A stretch of 64,000 nt of DNA from Corbicula japonica (GCA_038501625.1 JAZAYU010000015.1:4796991-4860990), one strand, 5' to 3'. Counted from the first letter of the stretch, positions 45,200 to 57,264 are shown. The notes: a model not told the origin generated them from the letters alone. Program-made: numbers and translations.

Positions 45200-46222
45200 T
45201 ACCGTATATTCCCTATTAAACGCCCCCGGGGGCGTTACATTTTGCAAAGGGGGGGCGTTTAATAGAGACCAACTATTGACAAAATGTAGTTTTCAATAAT
45301 TGTGTTTTTTTTAATAAATAACCGTAGGAAACAATTTTGTCATTTTCCTAGAACTTATTTTAAAAAAACTTAACCTGAAATGAAATGTATTACTCGTAAC
45401 ATTTTATCGGTTTATCGAAAATAAATCCTTTGTTTGCATGTTGTTTTGTTATTATCTAACAGGTGCTATAAAATTATTACTTTGTGAATTTAACTCACAA
45501 AAGTTTATACTGCGGGCGTTAGTCTAATGCGGAACTCATGTATTTGTTTGACCTGCACGCTGTTTTGAATGAAAACAATACGCTTGCAGTTTTAATCTTT
45601 ATTGTTTTAATCTTCAATCATCATTACTAAAATAATATTGTAAAACATAATGTAGGCATGAGCTTCTCAAATTAGAAGCCAATTAACAACATCAAACACC
45701 TTTGTCATGCTATCTGCAGTAGGTGCGAAAAACAACCATTCAGTAACCATTTCGCGTACATGATTAGGTGCCCCAGTGTTTGTACAACAATTTATTACTT
45801 AACAATTTTATGACAGTTTGATATTTTAATAAACGTAGGAAACAATCAACAGTTCATAAAGAAACATTTTACAATTGTTTCAACGATTCTCGGTACGTTA
45901 ATAAACGGGCGTCATTGTCTTTATCGATTAACGCGGTATTAACGTTGTTACTTCCCTTTTTTCCCTTTCCAAATTTACAAAAAATGGCCATTGACAGAAT
46001 TTTACTATCTTTTATGAAAAAAAAAACGGGATCCAAGGGTCGACCGCGTTATATTGGATTTTGCGATATAGCGGATCGTGATATAGCGGAGCTCCACTGT
46101 ATTTGGGTTAATGCTGAGAGATTAAAGATCGTCATGTCATGGTAAGTCACTCGTTTACTTTTGAAAAAAGACTGGGGGGGGCGTTTATTAGGGGAGGGGC
46201 GTTTAATAGGGAATATACGGTA
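45200..46222. mobile_element. Nested 1.0-kb element with 27-bp inverted ends
   Basis: Ends 'taccgtatattccctattaa' plus 'acgcccc' and the mirror 'ttaatagggaatatacggta' are perfect inverted repeats. A second 'gggggggcgtttaatag' copy lies just inside each end. The interior has 'gatatagcggatcgtgatat' and a short frame of 76 codons that I do not recognise. Class undetermined. Confidence 0.7.
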
Positions 46223-46293
46223 TACTATTTTCTCCAAAAATTTCCTCACAATAATTTAGAAAAAAAAAGAAGAAAAAGGGGAAAAAAAAAGGT

Positions 46294-46364
46294 TCCTCTC
46301 CCGAGGATTGAACTGGGTCCGTCAAGATAAAGAGCTCTGAGCGTTACCATTAGGCCACGGAGGA
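46294..46364 (-). pseudogene. tRNA-like sequence
   Basis: Minus strand reads 'ccgtggcctaatggtaacgc' (A box, arginine-like) and 'agttcaatcctc' (B box). The first five acceptor pairs (TCCTC/GAGGA) form, but the anticodon stem is poor, so it is probably a tRNA pseudogene. Confidence 0.45.
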
Positions 46365-46904
46365 TTGATCAAACGGTGGTCAATTTCATATAAACTCTAT
46401 TCACTACTGACTGTTGTTCGTCTATAGACTTATTTTGAGTATTTGTTATTAAAATATTTGTTTACTTTACATCAATTTTATATCCGCACTTTGTTATTAT
46501 TTGATTTAGTTATTAATGACGTCATAATCGCGGAAAACACCTAAAGAGTAGACTCCTTTTACGAATAATAGTATCAACCGGAAACGTACGAATCGGCGTT
46601 CGGAAAGAAACGAATTAGTGACGGCATAAGTCGATGTTTGGCGGAAATATTACAGTTCTAAAACCTTAAACAACAAAATAGCAAAGTCAAAAATTTGTAC
46701 ATAATACTGTAAATAATATTATATGTGTAGTTCGGGGACGAACTAATTTAACGAAGGGGTATTTGCCACCGTTTAATAAGTGGACCCCACTTATTATTAC
46801 GTAATAAAATAAATAAAAAAGTAAAATATCATAAATTAAAATAGAAACTTAAAGTTTAAGAAATGCAAAATTTTATAAATATAGTCTTAATCATATTTTC
46901 TATA

Positions 46905-47890
46905 TCCTTTCTGCGCCCGACCCTGTTTTCCGGACGGATGTCCGTAACGTATTTAAACGTGACAAAATTTTGACTTCCCAAAACCCGACCCTTTTTTACT
47001 GGAGGACGCCCGAAACATATTTAAACGTGTGCGTTTTTTCACGATTTTAAAACCCATAACGGAAATCTGCGTAAAATTATTTTTGATAAATGTATGTTTG
47101 AATAAAGCATATACGCTTTTGTCCGTTACCGGTATTCTACCTTTTAATGAAATTCGGAATTTTCAACACGGTAAGAAACCCGATAAATAACTGTAAAACA
47201 CGTTACGGTCTTTCTTCTGTAAAAAAGGTGGAAAATGCATATCAAGAATAGAGCGTTAAAATCCCGAATTTAAATGCTCTTTTATGTAATGGGTGAAAAA
47301 TTCGGTTTATCGCAGGAAGACTGTAACGTAAAATTCCGTAAATTAATTAATCTAATTAACAGTAATTAATTTTTATGCCATTGCAAAAAATGTCATTTTT
47401 TAATTATTACTAGGTAGATATAGGATTTTTTTAAAATAATGAATAACTGTTTTGGAGCCACTTTTTTATTTTGACAATGAAAGATGAAGAAACAGCAACA
47501 CATGTAATTAGATTTGTTTTCTTAAAATTGAACTTTTTAAAATTACTAATTTTCTTATCAGATTATCTAAGTCAAATGTATTCAATTTCTTACTAAATTA
47601 TATTTGAGAGAAAATATGCGATGCGTTCAAAGGACTAATAGTCTTAAAATACTGATCGATGATTCCGTGTTCTTTTAAATAGCCACCAAAGTAAGGACTT
47701 TTTTTAAAATGAAAAATAAATCGACGAGTTTCCGACAAAAAAACAGGGTCAGGTTTTGAAAAGCGATTTTTTCGATACGTTTAAATACGTTTCGGGCGTC
47801 TTCCCGTAAAACTAAAACAGGGTCGGGTTTTGCGAAGTCAAAATTTTGTCACGTTTGAATACGTTATGGTCGTGGAAAGGATATGGTATT
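46905..47890. repeat. Inverted repeat with about 170-bp arms
   Basis: Left arm (46905-47060) carries 'cgtatttaaacgtgacaaaa' and 'acgcccgaaacatatttaaa'. Right arm (47705-47890) carries the mirror 'ttttgtcacgtttgaatacg' and 'aaatacgtttcgggcgtctt'. Each arm contains an internal doubling of an 'aaacccgaccct' word. Confidence 0.6.
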
Positions 47891-48199
47891 GGTAAAAATT
47901 TAAGTTTATCAAACTTCTTTGTTTGACAATATTATTATTGCTTAAGGGTATTTGGTTAATTATCTCTGGAACTTACTGCAATTAATATACAAAGAAATTT
48001 CCTCTTGTCACTTTTATGGTTTTATCAGCTTGGCTGCAAAATGATAGGTATTTGATTAATTATTGATAAGTGTCAAGCCGCAGTCTGATTAGGGTTTTAG
48101 GGGTTTGATATTTGCATATTTGTTACATTGAATTTTATTGGTGAAAAGTGTAATTAGTTGTAAAAGAAATTCTTAATTTTGATATAGACTGATTTTGTA

Positions 48200-48998
48200 T
48201 AATTTAAGTCAGTCTTGATAGAACATGAGAAGAGAAAACAACTTGGAAATTGTAACTTCATTTTAAAGTCTTCAGATTTAATTATTGAAATATTACTTGG
48301 ACACTACAATTTGTTTGGATATTTTGGAACTTGGATACATAAAGAATTTATAAGAACTAGTACTATTTGCTGTGTTGAGTTTGACATTGTAAAGCAAATG
48401 AAAAGTACTGCTAAGTAACTGGCAGAGTGGACCCCTGGACCGAATGAGTGAATGTTACAGGGTGCTTCGAGCTAATCAATACCCAATTCCCTGGTCTACT
48501 GTAATGTTGAAGTAGACCCAGTGTAGACCCCACAAGTAAACAAACAACAACAGTACAACAAGTCTTCATTTCATTCCGGTCGCACATTACTTTGAAGGTG
48601 TTAATTGTCAAGAGTTTTGGTTTAAATTGGCATGTTGAAGCATTAATCCAATGTGAATAAAAACAAGATTTGTCAAACTTTTGGGCCCTTCTCTCTTCTT
48701 TCTGTAAAGCTAGAATAATTTTTATGCAAATGCAACACTAGACTTCCTTCATAAATGCCAAGTCAGTAATTGCACTTAGTGGATAACTAATGGCTTGAAT
48801 TGTATGAATTTTCAGTGGACATTTTTAAAATAAATGTGGCATAAAGATTTTAGTCACAAATATTTTATCTCATTTTATAAATGTGTTTGTCTTGTTACTT
48901 CATTAAAGTTATATAACTGACTGTAGTTACTTTTCATAAAAAAGGTAAAGATCCATAAGAACATTTAAAATATACCATGTTTCGACACACTTTAGAAA
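48200..48998. other. Interior of the 5.8-kb element, no recognised content
   Basis: AT-rich, with one 67-codon open frame at 48215-48418 that has no recognisable features. Short repeated phrase 'agacccagtgtagacccc' near 48515. Confidence 0.4.
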
Positions 48999-49244
48999 AT
49001 CTCACTTATTTTTGCTCAAATCTCACTTAAAAATGTCACCAGTCTCACTTAATTATTTTTCCATACCTGGCATGTATGCAGAAATGACTGCATGCTTGAC
49101 TACTCAAATAGTTAGAAATAAAGAACATTTTAATTTGGGCTTCATTTCAACTATGGTCAAGGGTATTTGTTTCAATCAGATAGATTTTCACATCTTAATT
49201 GTCTGACCAGAAGTCCGACACTTTTTTTCAACTTTCGGGAAATC

Positions 49245-49486
49245 TGCTAAACCCTAGCTGCTATTCCCGCAGGCGCTTGGAAGACAGATCCTATTTTCTC
49301 CAAAATGTATATAAACTGGCCGCCCCGACCTCCCCCCCCCCCACCCAAAAAAAACAACGAATTTTCAGAGAACATGGTATTTGATAGTAAATTCGAAGTA
49401 AATTCGGTGTGGATAGACTGATAACGATCCCAATCTATCAAAACTAAACAAAAAAGATGAGTTTATGTAGTGTAGATCCTCATTTT

Positions 49487-49517
<31 letters not shown>

Positions 49518-49615
49518 TGGGGGGCGGCCAGTTTATACACATTTTGGAGAAAAGGGGATCCGTCTTCCAAGCACCTGTGGCTATTCCTGCATAAGCAGGT
49601 GTTTGGTTACAAAAA
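49245..49615. repeat. Foldback with C-run and G-run arms
   Basis: Left arm 'gcgcttggaagacagatcct' to 'aactggccgcccc', then a C run; right arm has a G run of 21 (49497-49517), 'gcggccagtttatacacatt' and 'ccgtcttccaagcacctg'. Arms about 80 bp. Confidence 0.65.
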
Positions 49616-49699
49616 CCGACTCCAGTGAATCCAACTTTTTCAAACAGGTGGAAGTATTGGTGCGAATTAAAAAAATATCTAGTGGAAAATACAATATTT

Positions 49700-50829
49700 T
49701 GTAAGTTTTATTTGTTAAAATTATTATTCCAAACAATTACTTGAAACTAAATATTTTTCATATTTTTGTTAATTTTTCAGTCCTACAAATGTTCTTTCAA
49801 TCGACTTTTTGTAGCTTGTGGGACCAAATGACCAACATAAGAGATCAAGAGGCTCAGATGCCCTTGGATTCGAGCAGTGAGCAAGAGCTCTTTTTGTTAA
49901 AAATATGTTGTTATTTTATGTCTGGTCCGTAACGACCACGGACCGGAATGTCCTGATATCATAGCGTAATGACATGTTGGAAGAAAATTGTCCGTCTACA
50001 AAATACAGATTTCCAGTTAACTTAATAATAGACTATATACAGTCAATTATTCAGTTCCGGCATTCAATCAGTTCCGGCACATTTGAGTTATAAATCGAAT
50101 GTGTTCTTGCAGCATTTCTCTTATTTAGAGTGATGTTGATAGAACACTAATTGATTTCTTGACCAATTTTCGGTTTTTAATTCAAGATTATGAACATGTT
50201 CAGGAACTGATTGAATGCCGAAACTGATTAATTGTATGTAGGCTATATAAATATGAAGGTATCACTTGCACTCTTAACATTTTCATTCACACTCCCAAAC
50301 CACGCTCATTTTGCAAAAGGTTTAATTTATATCAAATAGGATTATTCGTGTTTTCGAGTACGAAACGTTTTGACGACGAAATGTTGTTTCAAGAAAAAAT
50401 TGTTAAGTCAAATCAACATAGCGTTTTAAAATTATTATATTTATGTCTAACAGAAAAGCTAGTGTCTAAGAAACAAAAAACACATATAATAATCAAAGGA
50501 ATTTATACAACCGTGCTTCCAATATTGTTTTAAAATGTTTGACAAAACCTATCGGCTGCTCTCCAACCCGGCGTTCTATTGTATCGTTGCGCGTCTATTT
50601 TTCTGTCATTTTGGTTTTATTGTTATTTTTAAGTGGTTGCTTTTAACTCTTACACAGTGGTTGCATAAATACTTTTTCTTCTGATGTTGCTGCTATTTCA
50701 TTTCAAAGCGACTCTCCTCTCCGAATCTAATAATTTGCAGCGGAGTTATTTTCGATGTTTGGTCATATGTAAGGGAAATCACTTTGTTAAATTTTGAAAG
50801 AAATGTCTACGGTTATTTCCCTTAGTTTT
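49700..50829. other. Intergenic AT-rich sequence
   Basis: No convincing gene. A dyad pair 'cagttccggcattcaatcag' and 'ctgattgaatgccgaaactg' occurs at 50050-50075 and 50205-50230, a possible hairpin or decayed MITE. Confidence 0.45.
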
Positions 50830-50892
50830 CATTGGTTCTTTTTATCGTAAATTGTTTGTGGTGTCAAATTTGAAACTGATTCTGTAATAAAC
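50830..50892 (+). repeat. Dispersed repeat R1, left half interrupted by the 8.6-kb insertion
   Basis: 'cattggttctttttatcg' and 'gtttgtggtgtcaaatttga' run into 'gtaataaac'. The R1 text resumes at 59479 with 'ataaactcacgctctcttt'. Confidence 0.7.
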
Positions 50893-51143
50893 CAGACCTG
50901 CCAATTCTCCGGACTATCCGAAATCTCGGGATTATAAGTTACTTCTCCGGATCTCAAGGTTTATAGACAAAATCTCCGGATATCTATGAAATTGCAAAAA
51001 AGATTAATTAAACCTAATTTAAAGTTGTGCAAAGAACGTTACAGTTTTTTTACTGCAGTCGCACATTTCCTGTTTATTCCGAGATAACGAGAACGTGGTC
51101 AGTGACATGCTGCCTCAGTCCCTCTGGCACAACTATACAATAA

Positions 51144-53222
51144 CAGGGGGTCCAACGTATTTGGTTTTTGCGGAAAAGTAAGTGATGGACATGTTCTGTG
51201 CGGAACAAAATAGCGGAATATTTCGTTATTTTGTGCATTTCCAGAGATATTTTGACCTGGTAAGTAGGTTTATATCACTGTTACCGAAATATAAATACGC
51301 CTACCCGGAGGCCAGACATTTAAGCTTCACTCGGTTTTTTAACCTATGTTTCTAGAGGCCTTAACAAAAAAGTTATTGAATGTATAAACTGAAAGATTGT
51401 TTGTTTACAAAGTGAAAATAGAAAATTGCGTGACTTGAAACTGCGTTTTTAGTCAAAATATACCGTGCTTGGACCTATTTTAGCTAAATTAACACCGAGT
51501 TTTGCATATATTTCTTCACGACGGCTTTTGCACTTTACATGGGTACATAATGACCATTTTTTTAAGTTCAAACACCTTAAATGTTTGCCGCGGAAGTGGT
51601 AAGCATTGTTTTGTTCGGTGCAGAATCTGAATAACAAACTTGAATGCGTTAATATAAGTGTAAGTAAGACAAGAGGTGGTAACAAATGTTTATAATCAAA
51701 ACAAAAGACAATTTGTTACCCAAATACGATTGCCTCTCGTATTTGTTATGCAAAATTACCTACCACATACACTTGTATATTAGTCTGCCTCTTATGTGAG
51801 TTCATTACATTATTACTTTTTAGTAGTACTATAGTAGTACTTAGTAGTAGTTTACCCCCCGAAAATTACAGGCGCACCTATAAATATATAGGCGCACCTT
51901 AATATCTAAATGTTCATGGCGTTGTTACATATGTCTCTGTACCTATTTCAGATCGAGACAATTCACGATGCCAAGATATAAGAAGAAGTCTGCAAGAGGG
52001 GCACAAAAATGACAATTTGAGGCATGCCATACAAACGTTTGAAGCGTATTTGCGGAACAACCACACCTAAAATGATGACTGTTTTCTTGACTTGTTATGT
52101 TTAAATAAATGAAGTACTATTTGGGTCCAAAGTAACATTGAACTAGTCGTTATGTGTATTAAATATATGTATATCTAATTAAAGGTTCGCTTTTATATTT
52201 AGAGTCGCAACTCTATATTTCAAGGTGCAGGTCAAAATAAAGAGGTGCTACTATATGTCCAAACAATGAAATAGAGGTGTTCTCTGAATTTAGAGAGGTG
52301 CACCTCTACACCTGGGATAAGAAATAGAGGTGTAGTTTACATCTGTATTTAGAGGTGCGCCGCTATTTTTGGGACTACCAGTACAGGTACTTATAATTAT
52401 ACTCGTGGACAAAAGACTAGTCCGGTATGGTTTTCTATAATATCTTTTGAAAGCGTGAAATCTTAATTTCACATTGCTCTACAGACATGAATTTGGTATC
52501 AATAGAAAAAGAGGACATTTTTATGCATTAATGAAAAAAGAATTTAAGAATTTGAGCCACTACTGCCGGTAGAGTAATGTGTTGAAATTGCGGCCATGCG
52601 AAAAATTTCAATCTTCCTACCGAACAAGAGTTTTGTCCATAAGCATATATAGATAGGAACATACGTATGTTTGGGTAACAAATCGGCTTTTGTTTTGATT
52701 ATTAACATTTGTTACCAGCTCTTGTCTAACTTACACCTAACGCATACGAGTTTGTTATTCAAATTCTGCACCGAACAAAAATTGCTTACCACTTCCACGG
52801 CAAACATTTAAGGTGTTTGAACTTAGAAAATGGTCATTAAGTACCCATGTTAAGTGCAAAAGTCGTTGTGAAGAAATATATGCAAAAACTGGGTAATAGT
52901 TTAGCTAAAATAGTTCCAAGAACGGTATATTTTGACATAAACACACAGTTTCAAGTCACGCAATTTTCTATTTTCACTTTGTAAACAAACAATCTTTCAG
53001 TTTATACATTCAATACTTTTTTGTTAAGGCCTCTACAAACATAGGTTGAAAACCCGAGTGGAGCTTACACATCAGGCCTCCGGGTAGGCGTATTTATATT
53101 TCGATAACAGTGATATAAACCTACTTACTGGTCAAAATATCGAAATATTCCGCCATTTTGTTCCGCACAGAACATGTCCCTCACTTACTTTTCCGCAAAA
53201 ACCAAATACGTTGGACCCCCTG
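51144..53222. mobile_element. Nested 2.1-kb element with about 575-bp inverted arms
   Basis: Ends 'cagggggtccaacgtatttg' and 'caaatacgttggaccccctg' are perfect inverted repeats. Arms 51144-51730 and 52660-53222 are diverged mirror copies. AATAA is directly repeated at 51139-51143 and 53223-53227. The central 0.9 kb contains a small transposase-like remnant near 51969 and repeated 'aggcgcacct/agaggtgcgcc' words. Confidence 0.75.
51969..52080 (+). pseudogene. Possible pogo/psq-type DNA-binding remnant
   Basis: Frame starts MPRYKKKSARGAQK, then after a stop and shift GMPYKRLKRICGTTTP. This order resembles the N-terminal helix-turn-helix of pogo/Jerky-like transposases ('MPR.YKRKT.RG' and 'GIP..TL.R'). 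Only about 35 residues survive. Weak call. Confidence 0.3.
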
Positions 53223-53334
53223 AATAACCGCGTGTCATAAACTAAACAAGACCCTCGATGTTACACCTGCTTCATCTTTTTGCATTGCATGTTCATTCTA
53301 AAATTGTCAAAAACAGGTCTTAACAGGAAGTTAA

Positions 53335-53697
53335 AAAATGAATGATAAATATAGACAACAGTCATTTTTAAACAAGTTCTTTAACCATTTCTAACAAAAT
53401 CGGCAAAATACATTTATTAATTCTTTGAAGAATATAATTAAAAAGAAGAATATGAGAAAAATATCATCACCATTATCGTCATCATCTTCATTTTTTTCAG
53501 TCACAATCAGAGCAAAAAGACATGAAAACACTCCATCGTTATCATCTTTATCATCATCATTTTTGTTAAGTCATAGTCATTATTAACAACAGCAACAAGA
53601 CATTAAAACAACAACATCATCATCATCATCGTCTTCATCATTGACATATTCAGACTAAATCTCCGTAAAATTTAATGACGAAGTTTTGGCAGGCCTG
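53335..53697 (+). repeat. Internal copy of the composite element's right end
   Basis: From 'tagacaacagtcatttttaa' through ATC/CATCAT microsatellite stretches to 'gttttggcaggcctg'. A near-identical copy occupies 59115-59478 in the same orientation. Confidence 0.75.
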
Positions 53698-53786
53698 GTG
53701 ATCACCATCAATATGCACACTATCGTTTGAGAGGAGGCATATTTTACTCAATCCCGGATATTTGCAGCACCTTAGATCCTGGTTAA

Positions 53787-54441
53787 GGGCTTGCCACACT
53801 CCTTCCAACTTCGGTCATCGATAAAAAGAAAATTATCAAAATCTCAATAACGGCAAAATGCCGTTAAATGAAATTTTGCAGATGGAAAGACACGTTAGAA
53901 CAGTAAAGAAAAATTGCGAGATCTAAAAATTCCCTTAACTTCTATTTACATAAATTCACAAAAACTAAACAACACAAAACATCATTTTGAATGCCCACAT
54001 GAGTAAAAAGACAATGATAACAATTAATTGTGTCCTCGTGACTTACATATGTAACTTTACGAGATATTAGTAAAAGTGTGTTTGACCTTCAATTTCCTGG
54101 TCGCGTTAACGGATGACAATCACTGATTTCTCTTTTAGTAGTTGAAATTTTTTTACAAAGTACGCAACATTTTCTTGTCAGTATCATTGCGCTCACGTTA
54201 GAATTAGAAATTATGTTTTATATCGCTTAGTTTTTGTGAATTTATGAAAATAGAATTTAAAGGAATTTTTAGGTCTAGCTTTTTTTCTTTACTTTTCTAA
54301 CATGTCTTACTGTATGCAAAATAAAGATACATTAGTAACATTCATTTGTGCAAAGTTTGATTAAACGGCATTTTGGCATTTTTGAGATTTTGATAATTTT
54401 CTATTTATTGATGAACGAAGTTGGGGGAGTGTGGCAATCCC
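53787..54441. mobile_element. 655-bp TTAA-flanked MITE
   Basis: TTAA at 53783-53786 and 54442-54445. Ends 'gggcttgccacactccttcc' and 'gggggagtgtggcaatccc' are inverted; arms extend about 180 bp ('caaaatctcaataacggcaa' mirrored at 54380). TTAA flanks suggest a piggyBac- or Kolobok-type source. Confidence 0.65.
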
Positions 54442-54479
54442 TTAAAAGACCCATTTTAAAAATTGTTTTGCCAATGACC

Positions 54480-54775
54480 ATTTCAAGGCGGTAACCCCTC
54501 AGGTTCTGGTTTTTATAAGTTGTTTGCGGTGTCTCATTTGCAATTGATCATTTGATAAACCCATGGTCTCCTTTCCTTTGTACTCTTTGGCTGCTGCGTC
54601 GGTGGCTGTGTTGTCTTGATGTGGCGATTCCTGATATGCATATTTCACTTTAATGAAACAATGCTGTCGTGAATGTACAAATAGATGAAAATGGAACTTT
54701 GAAAGCCATCGAACACGACAAATATGAAAATATTGCAGGCTCGGTTTGATTGAGCCTGTTCATGGACAGGATTAT
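54480..54775 (+). repeat. Dispersed repeat R1, most complete copy
   Basis: Head ('gtttgcggtgtctcatttgc', 'tcctgatatgcatatttcac') followed directly by tail ('gaaagccatcgaacacgaca', 'aggctcggtttgattgagcc'). This copy sets the order of parts used to read the fragments elsewhere. Confidence 0.7.
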
Positions 54776-55939
54776 CTGGATTAACTGAATAAAATATTCA
54801 TATTCTTTATTTCGTAAGTTGTCTAGAAATAATGTAGCTTTAGATGCATGATCACCATTTAGCTGGCAATAAATGTAGTGTAGCCGTCGTTATTCATTAC
54901 TGCTGAGACGAGCATGGCTAAATCCAAGATAGGAAGATTTTTGGACATTAGTTTAATGAAACCCCTATATTAGCAAGCATGTTTAGTGTCAGAATGTCAT
55001 TTTGCATAATTATGTAATATACTTACCACTAAAGCTTTTTAGCCCAATAACACTTCTACGGAAACATACCTGCTGTCATATAGGTAAAACATATCACACA
55101 CTGAAATACAAATGTTGCAGAGCAATACCAATGAAACAAATTTCTAACAGTGACAGTTATTTTAATAAAGATCTACCCTGACAGTGAACTCCCTATCACA
55201 AGGATGCCAGGAATTATGTTCTGAAGATACACAAAAAACAACTTCAGTATGCGTTTCTTTTTTCTGTTTTCTACAGTATAGCACCATAAAGGCATGAAAG
55301 CAAATTTTTCATTTTCATGATCGATTTATATTGAAATTACATGAAGCGATGATCTGATAAAGAACGTTTGCATATTGTTGTACTTCGTAGACAAAAGCTA
55401 TAAAATAATAAATTAATTGTGATCTTTTTCTTGGAAGCATGTACGGTTTGTGTGTGTTCAATCATTGCCATCTATGATAATCCATCGTCACACAGATGAG
55501 TATGTTCAACTGAACTAAAATATTATCAGATAATATCAAATGAATGTATGAATTCCGTAAGAACAAATTTTGTAAATGATTACAGCCGTACATACAATAT
55601 GCATTTCTAAGTCCCATATTCCGCTTTTTTTGTGTCGTGTGGCGACTATGTTTCAATATTACAGCGTGCATAGTTTTGGATATTGTTCAATCACCCCTCT
55701 CCTGCATTATCACGTTTTCTTTGGCGTTATCTGTGATGCACAGGGTTATATTCTCAGATTCCCTGTCAAAATGTTATTCTGTTTAGTTCCAAACGCCGCT
55801 GATCATGGAATGGTATTTTTCTGGAAATATCCGATTGACAGTTCCATGATCACCCTCATATACACACCATTTGAGATGGATCGAAATTGGTACTGTTTAC
55901 TTGTGTAAATATCTAGTTGTGCTCAACCCATGGCTAGTC
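54776..55939. other. Interior of the composite insertion, no recognised gene
   Basis: One 110-codon open frame (55576-55908, plus strand) starts MITAVHTICISK and has no recognisable domain. A hairpin 'tgatcatggaa/ttccatgatca' lies at 55801-55852. Treated as non-coding. Confidence 0.45.
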
Positions 55940-56035
55940 TGCGTGGGCAGTACTTGCCTTTCATTACTGCTCATGAACAGGCTCAATCAAAGCGAACCTA
56001 CGATGTATCGTATTTGTCGTGTAAGATGGCGTTCA
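55940..56035 (-). repeat. Dispersed repeat R1, tail (reverse)
   Basis: 'tactgctcatgaacaggctc' and 'cgtatttgtcgtgtaaga' match the R1 tail reversed. Confidence 0.6.
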
Positions 56036-56355
56036 CCTATAACAAAATATCATTTGCTTTGATGCAACAAAACTACTACCGTCACGAGTTACAGTTGTTG
56101 CTTGTATGGACATCTGTTGACACATTGCTCATCTAAAGAGATTGCATGATCTGGTAGACCTGATTATGAATTTCGACAAACAGCAGACGTCAAACGCTAA
56201 AAAAAGCAGCAGTTATATCATCAAGAACTAAAGTTGCAATGGCTAGAAGTCGTTTGATATACAGTAAAGTATATGTCTTTTAAATTTTTACTATTTAAAT
56301 TTTTAAGTATTTTCATACTTTTTTATATATTATTAATTAATATTTCATAATCTTT

Positions 56356-56433
56356 GTTAGGAATCGAACCATTGACCCTCAGGTCCGATAGCTTGCTAAC
56401 TTGCGGTCTAACCGATGGAGCTATTGCGGGTCC
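56356..56433 (-). pseudogene. tRNA-like sequence
   Basis: Minus strand has a textbook A box ('tagctccatcggttagac') and B box ('ggttcgattcc') but no matching acceptor stem. A tRNA pseudogene or SINE head. Confidence 0.45.
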
Positions 56434-56784
56434 CTACTTCGTGAGCATTATTAACCCAATATAGCCTAGATGAATTACCTAAATTATTTGAATTAAGTCC
56501 CTTTAATCGGAAAAATACAGAATCTGCAGCACTTGAGGTAAATTTACATCATCATCATATCGTTTCTACTTTTTCCCCATCAATTAATATATTTGGAAAT
56601 TTTGTCTGTCGATTACCAAGAAGAAATAAGATAATTGAATTCAAACCAATTGAAATGTCTTAATAGTTGGATATAAGATAGCATTGTAACTTGGTTGTGC
56701 TACTTCAGTGAGAGGAACTACTGAAGGCCCACAGGTTAAGGGGGTAAGGTGGTCGTTCCTTATATTATTCCTCATGTTTTGAAC

Positions 56785-57185
56785 ACCCCCCCCCCCCTAT
56801 TGGGGAGGTGGGTTGGGTGGGGAGGGGAGAAGGAAGAGTGTGTGGAAGGGGCAGAGGGTGTGGAACTGGAAGACGATGAGGAAGCGAGCGAGGATTGGGA
56901 GGCGAGCGAGGATGGGGAGGCGAGAAGGAAGAGGGTGGGTGAAGGGGAAGAGGATGGGTAGGGGAGAAGGAAGAGGGTGGAGTGCGGAAAGAGGGTAGGG
57001 GAGAAGGAGGGTGGGGAGGGGACAGGTTGGGGTGAGGGAAGAGAGGTGAAGTGGGATGAAGTGAGAGGAGAGTAAAGGAGAGGAGAGGGAGGATGGTGGG
57101 GTGGGGAAAGGGAAGGGGAGCGGAAGATGGTGGGGATAGGGTGGGATGAGGTGCGGTGGAATGTGGTAGGGATGGGATGTCAGAC
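56785..57185 (+). repeat. G-rich polypurine tract, about 0.4 kb
   Basis: After a C12 run, the plus strand is almost only G and A with isolated T ('gggaggcgagaaggaagagg', 'ggagaggagagggaggatgg'). It opens long spurious frames on both strands (Pro/Ser-rich on the minus strand). Able in principle to form triplex or quadruplex DNA. Confidence 0.8.
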
Positions 57186-57264
57186 TTAAAAAAAAATAAC
57201 ACTGGTTGGCCCTAAAGGGAACATTGAACTGGATTTTGTAATTAATTATTTTTAATTTATTTGA

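Larger units (their letters stand above)
43253..49079. mobile_element. 5.8-kb element with GCATACATGCCA ends and AGAAAT target duplication
   Basis: Left 'gcatacatgccaagtctcat', right 'ccatacctggcatgtatgc'; AGAAAT is directly repeated at 43247-43252 and 49080-49085. CTCACGG words at the left (43285-43340) and CTCACTTA words at the right (48999-49050) form subterminal repeats. The interior contains a nested element (45200-46222), a tRNA-like sequence and an inverted repeat (46905-47890), but no transposase frame. Could also be two related solo ends; the exact 6-bp duplication argues for one insertion. Confidence 0.6.

Noticed and set aside
46294..46364. Functional tRNA gene
   Set aside because: The anticodon stem does not pair and no anticodon can be assigned with confidence; listed as a pseudogene.
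55576..55908. 110-codon plus-strand frame
   Set aside because: No recognisable domain, no splice or promoter context, and it lies inside the composite insertion. Kept only as a note.
56765..57202. 145-codon Pro/Ser-rich open frame on the minus strand
   Set aside because: It is the complement of a G/A-only tract; absence of stops follows from composition. No domain, no splice context.
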